Below, in pieces: positions 1 to 11,649 of a DNA stretch of 64,000 bases. The translations under genes and the position numbers were made by a program. Location: the NCBI GenBank assembly GCA_022747635.1, contig JAKTNV010000630.1, positions 27,817 to 91,816 of the forward strand, read 5' to 3'. How positions within the stretch are numbered: position 1 is the stretch's first letter; the number at the start of each line of letters is the position of its first letter. The notes below the pieces were generated by a model. The model was not told the origin of the DNA. It worked only from the letters and a program-made list of their open reading frames with translations, and did no database searches. This DNA comes from Hetaerina americana (lineage: Eukaryota; Arthropoda; Insecta; Odonata; Calopterygidae).

Positions 1-315
1 CCTTTGGGTTCTAGGTGAAAATCTCACTCAGCACAAATCAAACAAAAATGTTTCCATGGTGTGTATTGTTGTTCATTTTCATCAAATAAACAAAATTAAA
101 CCCAGAATAAATCCTGAAAGACAAGAAATGAGCATAAAAGATGCTTCAGCGCGAGTGTTATTCTTACTATAAGAGCCCAAATTTCTAAAAATATTGCGAA
201 AAACCACAATCTTCTTTTTTGGAGTGAATGTTTGAGGTGTATAGAAGGCATTTATTTCATTTTTAGAAAATTTATTTTTTCACATTTTTCCGTGAAAAGT
301 GCCAATACCCCCCCC

Positions 316-614
316 TTTGGGTTCTAGGTGAAAATCTCACTCGACACAAATCAAATTAGAATGTATTGTTGTTCATTTTCATCAAATAAACAAAATTAAA
401 CCCAGAATAAATCCTGAAAAACAAGAAATGAGCATAAAAGATGCTTCAGCGCAAGTGTTATTCTTACTATAAGAGCCCAAATTTCTAAAAATATTGCGAA
501 AAACCACAATCTTCTTTTTTTGAGTGAATGTTTGAGGTGTATAGAAGGCATTTATTTCATTTTTAGAAAATTTAATTTTTCACATTTTTCCATGAAAAGT
601 GCCAATACCCCCCC
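316..614 (+). repeat. Shortened monomer with a 13-bp internal deletion (copy 1)
   Basis: The spacing to the next monomer is 299 bp instead of about 312. The sequence reads CAAATTAGAATGTATTGTTG where neighbours have CAAACAAAAATG followed by TTTCCATGGTGTG and then TATTGTTG, so 13 bp including the normally conserved CATGGTGTG are gone. Two further substitutions (TTAGA for CAAAA) are shared with the monomer at 3747, so both descend from one event. Confidence 0.9.
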
Positions 615-3600
615 TTTGGGTTCTAGGTGAAAATCTCACTCGCCACAAATCAAACAAAAATGTTTCCATGGTGTGTATTGTTGTTCATTTTCATCAAATA
701 AACAAAATTAAATCCAAAATAAATCCTGAAAGACAAGAAATGAGCATAAAAGATGCTTCAGCGCAAGTGTTATTCTTACTATAAGAGCCCAAATTTCAAA
801 AATATTGCGAAAAACCACAATCTTTATTTTAGAGTGAATGTTTGAGGTGTATAGAAGGCATTTATTTCATTTTTAGAAAATTTAATTTTTCACATTTTTC
901 CGTGAAAAGTGCCAATACCCCCCCTTTGGGTTCTAGGTGAAAATCTCACTCGACACAAATCAAACAAAAATGTTTCCATGGTGTGTATTCTTGTCCATTT
1001 TCATCAAATAAACAAAATAAAACTCAGAACAAATCCTGAAAGATAAGATATGAGCATTAAAGATGCTTCAGCGCAAGTGTTCATGTTACTAAGAGAGCCC
1101 AAATTTCTAAAAATATTGCGAAAAGCAACAATTTTCAGTGTTAGAATTGAATGTTTCAGGTGTATAGAAGGCATTTATTACATTTTTAGAAAATTTAATT
1201 TCTCCCATTTTTCCATGAAAAGTGCCAATACCCCCCCCTTTGGGTTCTAGGTGAAAATCTCAGTCGGCACAAATCAAACAAAAATGTTTCCATGGTGTGT
1301 ATTGTTGTCCATTTTCATCAAATAAACAAAATTAAACCCAGAATAAATCCTGAAAAACAAGAAATGAGCATAAAAGATGCTTCAGCGCAAGTGTTTATGT
1401 TACTATAAGAGCCAAATTTCTAAAAATATTGCGAAAAGCAACAATTTTCAGTTTTAGAGTGAATGTTTGAGGTGTATAGAAGGCATTTATTTCATTTTTA
1501 GAAAATTTAATTTTTCACATTTTTCCATGAAAATTGCCAATACCCCCACCTTTGGGATCTAGGTGAAAATCTCACTCGACACAAATCAAACAAAAATGTT
1601 TCCATGGTGTGTATTCTTGTTCATTTTCATCAAATAAACAAAATTAAACCCAGAATAAATCCTGAAAGATAAGATATGAGCATAAAAGATGCATCAGCCC
1701 AAGTGTTCATGTTACTAAAAGAGCCCAAATTTCTAAAAATATTGCGAAAAGCAACAATTTTCAGTTTTAGAGTCAATGTTTCAGGTGTATAGAAGGCATT
1801 TATTACATTTTTAGAAAATTTAATTTTTAACATTTTTCCATGAAAAGTGCCAATACCTTAGCCCCCCCCTTTGCGTTCTAGGTGAAAATCTCACTCCACA
1901 CAAATCAAACAAAAATGTTTCCTTGGTGTGTATTGTTGTTCATTTTCATCAAATAAACAAAATTAAACCCAGAATAAATCCTGAAAGAAAGGAAATGAGC
2001 ATAAAAGATGCTTCAGCGCAAGTGTTATTCTTACTATAAGAGCCCAAATTTCAAAAATATTGCGAAAAACCACAATCTTTATTTTAGAGTGAATGTTTGA
2101 GGTGTATAGAAGGCATTTATTTCATTTTTAGAAAATTTAATTTTTCACATTTTTCCGTGAAAATTTCCAATACCCCCCCCCCTTTGGGTTCTGGGTGAAA
2201 ATCTCACTTGACACAAATCAAACAAAAATGTTTCCATGGTGTGTATTCTTGTTCATTTTCATCAAATAAACAAAATAAAACTCAGAACAAATCCTGAAAG
2301 ATAAGATATGAGCATAAAAGATGCTTCAGCGCAAGTGTTCATGTTACTAAAAGAGCCCAAATTTCTAAAAATATTGCGAAAAGCAACAATTTTCAAATTA
2401 AGAGTGAATGTTTCAGGTGTATAGAAGGCATTTATTACATTTTTAGAAAATTTAATTTTTCACATTTTTCCATGAAAAGTGCCAATACCCCCCCTTTGGG
2501 TTCTAGGTGAAAATCTCACTCAACACAAATCAAACAAAAATGTTTCCATGGTGTGTATTGTTGTTCATTTTCATCAAATAAACAAAATTAAACCCAGAAT
2601 AAATCCTGAAAGACAAGAAATGAGCATAAAAGATGCTTCAGCGCGAGTGTTATTCTTACTATAAGAGCCCAAATTTCTAAAAATATTGCGAAAAACCACA
2701 ATCTTCTTTTTTGGAGTGAATGTTTGAGGTGTATAGAAGGCATTTATTTCGTTTTTAGAAAATTTAATTTTTCACATTTTTCCATGAAAAGTGCCAATAC
2801 CCCCCCCTTTGGGTTCTAGGTGAAAATCTCCCTCGACACAAATCAAACAAAAATAATTCCATGGTGTGTATTCTTGTTCATTTTCATCAAATAAACAAAA
2901 TTAAACCCAGAATAAATCCTGAAAGACAAGAAATGAGCATAAAAGATGCTTCAGCGCAAGTGTTAATGTAACTAAAAGAGCCCAAATTTCTAAAAATATT
3001 GCGAAAAGCAACAATTTTCATTTTTAGAGTGAATGTTTCAGGTGTATAGAAGGCATTTATTTCATTTTTAGAAAATTTATTTTTTCACATTTTTCCATGA
3101 AAAGTGCCAATACCCCCCCCCTTTGGGTTCTAGGTGAAAATCTCAGTCGACACAAATCAAGCAAAAATGTTTCCATGATGTGTACTGTTGTTCATTTTAA
3201 TCAAATAAATAAAATAAAACTCAGAATAAATCCTGAAAGACAAGAAATGAGCATAAAAGATGCTTCAGCGCAAGTGTTATTCTTACTAAAAGAGCCCAAA
3301 TTTCTAAAAATATTGCGAAAAACCACAATCTTCTGTTTTAGAGTGAATGTTTGAGGTGTATAGAAGGCATTTATTTCATTTTTAGAAAATTTAATTTTTC
3401 ACATTTTTCCATGAAAAGTGCCAATACCCCCCCCTTTGGGTTCTAGGTGAAAATCTCATTCGACACAAATCAAACAAAAATGTTTGCATGGTGTGTATTG
3501 TTGTTCATTTTCATCAAATAAACAAAATTAAACCCAGAATAAATCCTGAAAGACAATAAATGAGCATAAAAGATGCTTCAACGCACGTGTTAATGTTACT

Positions 3601-3746
3601 ATAAGAGCCAAATTTCTAAAAATATTGCGAAAAGCAACAATTTTAATTTTTAGAGTGAATGTTTGAGGTGTATAGAAGGCATTTATTTCATTTTTAGGAA
3701 ATATATTTTTTCACATTTTTCCGTGAAAAGTGCCAATACCCACCCC

Positions 3747-4045
3747 TTTGGGTTCTAGGTGAAAATCTCACTCGACACAAATCAAATTAGAATGTATTGT
3801 TGTTCATTTTCATCAAATAAACAAAATTAAACCCAGAATTAATCCTGAAAAACAAGAAATGAGCATAAAAGATGCTTCAGCGCAAGTGTTATTCTTACTA
3901 TAAGAGCCCAAATTTCTAAAAATATTGCGAAAAACCACAATCTTCTTTTTTGGAGTGAATGTTTGAGGTGTATAGAAGGCATTTATTTCATTTTTAGAAA
4001 ATTTAATTTTTCACATTTTTCCATGAAAAGTGCCAATACCCCCCC
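3747..4045 (+). repeat. Shortened monomer with the same 13-bp deletion (copy 2)
   Basis: This monomer shares with the one at 316 the 13-bp deletion, the 299-bp length and the CAAATTAGAATG substitutions. The offset is 3431 bp, which is 11 monomers. It marks a block copied within the first 4.1 kb. It differs from copy 1 in the C-run leader (CCCACCCC) and a few bases. Confidence 0.9.
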
Positions 4046-5903
4046 TTTGGGTTCTAGGTGAAAATCTCACTCGCCACAAATCAAACAAAAATGTTTCCAT
4101 GGTGTGTATTGTTGTTCATTTTAATCAAATAAATAAAATAAAACTCAGAATAAATCCTGAAAGACAAGAAATGAGCATAAAAGATGCTTCAGCGCATGTG
4201 TTCATGTTACTAAATGAGCCCAAATTTCTAAAAATATTGCGAAAAGCAACAATTTTCAGTTTTAGAGTGAATGTTTCAGGTGTATAGAAGGCATTTATTA
4301 CATTTTTAGAAAATTTAATTTTTCACATTTTTCCATGAAAAGTGCCAATACCCCCCCTTTGGGTTCTAGGTGAAAATCTCACTCGCCACAAATCAAACAA
4401 AAATGTTTCCATGGTGTGTATTGTTGTTCATTTTCATCAAATAAACAAAAAAACCCAGAATTAATCCTGAAAGACAAGAAATGAGCATAAAAGATGCTTC
4501 AGCGCAAGTGTTCATGTTACTAAAAGAGCCCAAATTTCTAAAAATATTGCGAAAAGCAAAATATTCAGTTTAAAAGTGAATGTTTGAGGTGTAAAGAAGG
4601 CATTTATTTCATTTTTAGAAAATTTAATTTTTCACATTTTTCCATGAAAAGTGCCAATACCCCCCCCCTTTGGGTTCTAGGTGAAAATCTCAGTCGACAC
4701 AAATCAAACAAAAATGTTTCCATGGTGTGTATTGTTGTTCATTTTCATCAAATAAATAAAATAAAACTCAGAATAAATCCTGAAAGACAAGATATGAGCA
4801 TAAAAGATGCTTCAGCGCAAGTGTTCATGTTACTAAAAGAGCCCAAATTTCTAAAAATATTGCGAAAAGCAACAATTTTCAGTTTTAGAGTGAATGTTTC
4901 AGGTGTATAGAAGGCATTTATTACATTTTTAGAAAATTTAATTTTTCACATTTTTCCATGAAAAGTGCCAATACAAGCCCCCCCCCCTTTGGGTTCTAGA
5001 TGAAAATCACACTCGACACAAATCAAACAAAAATGTTTCCATGGTGTGTATTGTTGTTCATTTTCATCAAATAAACAAAATTAAATCCAAAATAAATCCT
5101 GAAAGACAAGAAATGAGCATAAAAGATGCTTCAGCGCAAGTGTTATTCTTACTATAAGAGCCCAAATTTCAAAAATATTGCGAAAAACCACAATCTTTAT
5201 TTTAGAGTGAATGTTTGAGGTGTATAGAAGGCATTTATTTCATTTTTAGAAAATTTAATTTTTCACATTTTTCCGTGAAAAGTGCCAATACCCCCCCCTT
5301 TGGGTTCTAGGTGAAAATCTCACTCGACACAAATCAAACAAAAATGTTTCCATGGTGTGTATTCCTGTCCATTTTCATCAAATAAACAAAATAAAACTCA
5401 GAACAAATCCTGAAAGATAAGATATGAGCATAAAAGATGCTTCAGCGCAAGTGTTCATGTTACTAAAAGAGCCAAAATTTCTAAAAATATTGCGAAAAGC
5501 AACAATTTTCAGTGTTAGAATTGAATGTTTTAGGTGTATAGAAGGCATTTATTACATTTTTAGAAAATTTAATTTCTCCCATTTTTCCATGAAAAGTGCC
5601 AATATCCCCCCCTTTGGGTTCTAGGTGAAAATCTCACTCGACACAAATCAATCAATTATGTTTCCTTGGTGTGTATTGTTGTTCATTTTCATCAAATAAA
5701 CAAAATTAAACCCAGAATAAATCCTGAAAGACAAGAAATGAGCATAAAAGATGCTTCAGCGCAAGTGTTATTCTTCCTATAAGAGCCCAAATTTCAAAAA
5801 TATTGCGAAAAACCACAATCTTTGTTTTAGAGTGAATGTTTGAGGTGTATAGAAGGCATTTATTTCATTTTTAGAAAATTTAATTTTTCACATTTTTCCG
5901 TGG

Positions 5904-5943
5904 GATTTTCACTTAGAACCCCTTTGGGTTCTAAGTGAAAATC
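5904..5943. repeat. Perfect 18-bp inverted repeat with 4-nt loop at a monomer junction
   Basis: The left arm 5904-5921 (GATTTTCACTTAGAACCC) is the exact reverse complement of the right arm 5926-5943 (GGGTTCTAAGTGAAAATC), with loop CTTT at 5922-5925. The right arm is the normal monomer start, carrying a CTAAGTG variant in place of CTAGGTG, and the left arm carries the matching base. The left arm replaces the usual end of the preceding monomer (AAAATTGCCAATAC plus C-run). The sister copies of this junction, near 2155-2200 and 8808-8855, have the normal form. This is the only place where monomer sequence appears in reverse orientation. Confidence 0.95.
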
Positions 5944-6539
5944 TCACTTGACACAAATCAAACAAAAATGTTTCCATGGTGTGTATTCTTGTTCATTTTC
6001 ATCAAATAAACAAAATAAAACTCAGAACAAATCCTGAAAGATAAGATATGAGCATAAAAGATGCTTCAGCGCAAGTGTTCATGTTACTAAAAGAGCCCAA
6101 ATTTCTAAAAATATTGCGAAAAGCAACAATTTTCAAATTTAGAGTGAATGTTTCAGGTGTATAGAAGGCATTTATTACATTTTTTGAAAATTTAATTTTT
6201 CACATTTTTCCATGAAAAGTGCCAATACCCCCCCCTTTGGGTTCTAGGTGAAAATCTCACTCAACACAAATCAAACAAAAATGTTTCCATGGTGTGTATT
6301 GTTGTTCATATTCATCAAATAAACAAAATTAAACCCAGAATAAATCCTGAAAGACAAGAAATGAGCATAAAAGATGCTTCAGCGCAAGTGTTATTCTTAC
6401 TATAAGAGCCCAAATTTCTAAAAATATTGCGAAAAACCACAATCTTCTTTTTAGGAGTGAATGTTTGAGGTGTATAGAAGGCATTTATTTCATTTTTAGA
6501 AAATTTAATTTTTCACATTTTTCCGTGAAAATTGCCAAT

Positions 6540-6644
6540 CTTCTTTTTTGGAGTGAATGTTTGAGGTGCATAGAAGGCATTTATTTCATTTTTAGAAAAT
6601 TTAATTTCTCACATTTTTCCATGAAAAGTGCCAATACCCCCCCC
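6540..6644 (+). repeat. Truncated partial monomer (about 105 bp) from a junction at CAAT
   Basis: After TTGCCAAT (ending 6539) the sequence jumps straight to CTTCTTTTTTGGAGTG, which normally lies about 215 bp further on, and then runs normally to the next monomer at 6645. The distance 6236-6645 is 409 bp instead of about 624 for two monomers. CAAT is present at both normal positions (GCCAATAC and CCACAATCTTC), so the deletion joined two copies of a 4-bp microhomology. Confidence 0.9.
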
Positions 6645-9600
6645 TTTGGGTTCTAGGTGAAAATCTCACTTGACACAAATCAAACAAAAATGTTTCCATG
6701 GTGTGTATTCTTGTTCATTTTCATCAAATAAACAAAATAAAACTCAGAACAAATCCTGAAAGATAAGATATGAGCATAAAAGATGCTTCAGCGCAAGTGT
6801 TCATGTTACTTAAAGAGCCCAAATTTCTAAAAATATTGCGAAAAGCAACAATTTTCAGTTTTAGAGTGAATGTTTCAGGTGTATAGAAGGCATTTATTAC
6901 ATTTTTAGAAAATTTAATTTTTCACATTTTTCCATGAAAAGTGCCAATACCCCCCCCCTTTGGGTTCTAGGTGAAAATCTCACTCGATTGAGATCAAACA
7001 AAAATGTCTCCATGGTGTGTATTGTTGTTCCTTTTCATCAAATAAACAAAATTAAACCCAGAATAAATCCTGAAAGACAAGAAATGAGCATAAAAGATGC
7101 TTCAGCGCAAGTGTTATTCTTACTATAAGAGCCCAAATTTCTAAAAATATTGCGAAAAACCAAAATCTTCTTTTTTGGAGTGAATGTTTGAGGTGCATAG
7201 AAGGCATTTATTTCATTTTTAGAAAATTTAATTTCTCACATTTTTCCATGAAAACTGCCAATACCCCCCCCTTTGGGTTCTAGGTGAAAATCTCACTCGA
7301 CACAAATCAAACAAAAATGTTTCCATGGTGTGTATTCTTGTTCATTTTCATCAAATAAACAAAATAAAACTCAGAATAAATCCTGAAAGATAAGATATGA
7401 GCATAAAAGATGCTTCAGCGCAAGTGTTCATGTTACTAAAAGAGCCCAAATTTCTAAAAATATTGCCAAAAGCAACAATTTTCAGTTTTAGAGTGAATGT
7501 TTCAGGTGTATAGAAGGCATTTATTACATTTTTTGAAAATTTAATTTTTCACATATTTCCATGAAAAGTGCCAATACCCCCCCCTTTGGGTTCTAGGTGA
7601 AAATCTCACTTGACACAAATCAAACAAAAATGTTTCCATGGTGTGTATTCTTGTTCATTTTCATCAAATAAACAAAATAAAACTCAGAACAAATCCTGAA
7701 AGATAAGATATGAGCATAAAAGATGCTTCAGCGTAAGTGTTCATGTTACTAAAAGAGCCCAAATTTCAAAAAATATTGCGAAAAGCTACAATTTTCAGTT
7801 TTAGAGTGAATGTTTGAGGTGCATAGAAGGCATTTATTTCATTTTTAGAAAATTTAATTTCTCACATTTTTCCATGAAAAGTGCCAATACCACCCCCTTT
7901 GGGTTCTAGGTGAAAATCTCACTCGACACAAATCAAACAAAAATGTTTCCATGGTGTGTATTCTTGTCCATTTTCATCAAATAAACAAAATAAAACTCAG
8001 AACAAATCCTGAAAGATAAGATATGAGCATAAAAGATGCTTCAGCGCAAGTGTTCATGTTACTAAGAGAGCCCAAATTTCTAAAAATATTGCGAAAAGCA
8101 ACAATTTTCAGTGTTAGAATTGAATGTTTCAGGTGTATAGAAGGCATTTATTTCATTTTTAGAAAATTTAATTTTTCTCTTTTTTCCATTAAAAGTGCCA
8201 CCCTTTGGGTTCTAGGTGAAAATCTCACTCGACACAAATCAAACAAAAATGTTTCCATGGTGTGTATTCTTGTTCATTTTCATCAAATAAACAAAATTAA
8301 ACCCAGAATAAATCCTGAATGATAAGATATGAGCATAAAAGATGCTTCAGCGCAAGTGTTCATGTTACTAAAAGAGCCCAAATTTCTAAAAATATTGCGA
8401 AAAGCAACAATTTTCAGTTTTAGAGTGAATGTTTCAGGTGTATAGAAGGCATTTATTACATTTTTAGAAAATTTAATTTTTCACATTTTTCCATGAAAAG
8501 TGCCAATACCTTAGCCCCCCCCTTTGGGTTCTAGGTGAAAATCTCACTCGACACAAATCAAACAAAAATGTTTCCTTGGTGTGTATTGTTGTTCATTTTC
8601 ATCAAATAAACAAAATTAAACCCAGAATAAATCCTGAAAGACAAGAAATGAGCATAAAAGATGCTTCAGCGCAAGTGTTATTCTTCCTATAAGAGCCCAA
8701 ATTTCAAAAATATTGCGAAAAACCACAATCTTTGTTTTAGAGTGAATGTTTGAGGTGTATAGAAGGCATTTATTTCATTTTTAGAAAATTTAATTTTTCA
8801 CATTTTTCCGTGAAAATTGCCAATGCCCCCCCCCCTTTGGGTTCTGGGTGAAAATCTCTATTGACACAAATCAAACAAAAATGTTTCCATGGTGTGTATT
8901 CTTGTTCATTTTCATCAAATAAACAAAATAAAACTCAGAACAAATCCTGAAAGATAAGATATGAGCATAAAAGATGCTTCAGCGCAAGTGTTCATGTTAC
9001 TAAAAGAGCCCAAATTTCTAAAAATATTGCGAAAAGCAACAATTTTCAAATTTAGAGTGAATGTTTCAGGTGTATAGAAGGCATTTATTACATTTTTTGA
9101 AAATTTAATTTTTCACATTTTTCCATGAAAAGTGCCAATACCCCCCCCCTTTGGGTTCTAGGTGAAAATCTCACTCAACACAAATCAAACAAAAATGTTT
9201 CCATGGTGTGTATTGTTGTTCATTTTCATCAAATAAACAAAATTAAACCCAGAAAAATCCTGAAAGACAAGAAATGAGCATAAAAGATGCTTCAGCGCAA
9301 GTTTTCATGTTACTAAAAGAGCCCAAATTTCTAAAAATATTGCAAAAAGCAACAATTTTCAGTTTTAGAGTGAATGTTTCAGGTGTATAGTAGGTATTTA
9401 TTACATTTTTAGAAAATTTAATTTTTCACATTTTTCCATGAAAAGTGCCAATACCCCCCTTTGGGTTCTAGGTGAAAATCTCAGTCGACACAATTCAAAC
9501 AAAAATGTTTCCATGGTGTGTATTGTTGTTCATTTTCATCAAATAAATAAAATAAAACTCAGAATAAATCCTGAAAGACAAGAAATGAGCATAAAAGATG

Positions 9601-9773
9601 CTTCAGCGCAAGTGTTAATGTTACTAAAAGAGCCCAAATTTCTAAAAATATTGCCAAAAGCAACAATTTTTTGTTTTAGAGTGAATGTTTCAGGTGTCTA
9701 GAAGGCATTTATTACATTTTTTGAAAATTTAATTTTTCACATTTTTCCATGAAAAGTGCCAATACCCCCCCCC

Positions 9774-11649
9774 TTTGGGTTCTAGGTGAAAATCTCACTT
9801 GACACAAATCAAACAAAAATGTTTCCATGGTGTGTATTCTTGTTCATTTTCATCAAAAAAACAAAATAAAACTCAGAACAAATCCTGAAAGATAAGATAT
9901 GAGCATAAAAGATGCTTCAGCGCAAGTGTTCATGTTACTAAAAGAGCCCAAATTTCTAAAAATATTGCGAAAAGCTACAATTTTCAGTTTTAGAGTGAAT
10001 GTTTCAGGTGTATAGAAGGCATTTATTACATTTTTAGAAAATTTAATTTTTCACATTTTTCCATAAAGAGTGCCAATACCCCCCCCCCTTTGGGTTCTAG
10101 GTGAAAATCTCACTCGGTACAAATCAAACAAAAATGTTTCCATGGTGTGTATTCTTGTTCATTTTCATCAAATAAACAAAATTAAACCCAGAATAAATCC
10201 TGAAAAACAAGAAATGAGCATAAAAGATGCTTCAGCGCAAGTGTTATTCTTACTATAAGAGCCCAAATTTCTAAAAATATTGTGAAAAACCACAATCTTC
10301 TTTTTTGGAGTGAATGTTTGAGGTGTATAGAAGGCATTTATTTCATTTTTAGAAAATTTAATTTTTCACATTTTTCCATGAAAAGTGCCAATACCCCCCC
10401 CTTTGGGTTCTAGGTGAAAATCTCACTCGACACAAATCAAACAAAAATGTTTCCATGGTGTGTATTCCTGTTCATTTTCATTAAATAAACAAAATAAAAC
10501 TCAGAATAAATCCTGAAAGATAAGATATGAGCATAAAAGATGCTTCAGCGCAAGTGTTCATGTTACTAAAAGGGCCCAAATTTCTAAAAATATTGCGAAA
10601 AGCAACAATTTTCAGTTTTAGAGTGAATGTTTCAGGTGTATAGAAGGCATTTATTACATTTTTAGAAAATTTAATTTTTCACATTTTTCCATGAAAAGTG
10701 TCAACCCCCCCTTTGGGTTCTAGTTGAAAATCTCACTCGACACAAATCAAAAAAATATGTTTCCATGGTGTGTATTGTTGTTCATTTTCATCAAATAAAC
10801 AAAATTAAAAACCCAGAATAAATCCTGAAAAACAAGAAATGAACATAAAAGATGCTTCAGCGCAAGTGTTATTCTTACTATAAGAGCCCAAATTTCTAAA
10901 AATATTGCGAAAAACCACAATCTTCTTTTTTGGAGTGAATGTTTGAGGTGCATAGAAGGCATTTATTACATTTTTAGAAAATTTAATTTTTCACATTTTT
11001 CCATGAAAAGTGCCCATACCCCCCCTTTGGGTTCTAGGTGAAAATCTCACTCGACACAAATCAAACAAAAATGTTTCCATGGTGTGTATTGTTGTTCATT
11101 TTCATCAAATAAACAAAATTAAACCCAGAATAAATCCTAAAGACAAGAAATGAGCATAAAAGATGCTTCAGCGCAAGTGTTATTCTTACTATAAGAGCCC
11201 AAATTTCAAAAATATTGCGAAAAACCACAAACTTTATATTAGAGTGAATGTTTGAGGTGTATAGAAGGCATTTATTTCATTTTTAGAAAATTTAATTTTT
11301 CACATTTTTCCGTGAAATGTGCCAATACCCCCCCCCCTTTGGGTTCTAGGTGAAAATCTCACTTGACACAAATCAAACAAAAATGTTTCCATGGTGTGTA
11401 TTCTTGTTCATTTTCATCAAATAAACAAAATTAAACCCAGAAAAAATCCTGAAAGACAAGAAATGAGCATAAAAGATGCTTCAGCGCAAGTGTTATTCTT
11501 ACTATAAGAGCCCAAATTTCAAAAATATTGCGAAAAACCACAATCTTTATTTTAGAGTGAATGTTTGAGGTGTATAGAAGGCATTTATTTCATTTTTAGA
11601 AAATTTAATTTTTCACATTTTTCCGTGAAAATTCCAATACCCCCCCCCC
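9774..11649 (+). repeat. Transitional block of six monomers (C, A, C', Ak, B, C/B)
   Basis: Monomers start at 9774, 10089, about 10402, about 10713, about 11026 and about 11338. The first Ak-type monomer of the window (AAAAAAATATG with GAAATGAAC and GTGCATAG) is the one near 10713. The last is hybrid: it starts like type C (CACTTGACAC) and ends like type B (TTTCAAAAATATTG, CTTTATTTTAG). The block leads into the first tetramer repeat. Nothing other than satellite is present. Confidence 0.8.

Larger units (their letters stand above)
1..9773 (+). repeat. Irregular mosaic of mixed P and Q monomers (about 31 units)
   Basis: No short higher-order period is evident here. P- and Q-class monomers and hybrids alternate irregularly and divergence between neighbours is higher than in later blocks. 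Older block copies are nevertheless visible. Positions 660-1230 recur at about 5030-5600 (offset 4374, 14 monomers), marked by the rare AAATCCAAAATAAATCC and GTGTTAGAATTGAATG. The 13-bp-deleted monomer pair recurs at offset 3431 (11 monomers). A B-C pair starting at 1870 recurs at 5613 and 8523, marked by TTTCAAATTTAGAG or a close variant. Rare C-run leaders such as CCTTAGCCCCC (about 1857 and 8512) also recur. This is the least homogenised part of the window. Confidence 0.85.
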
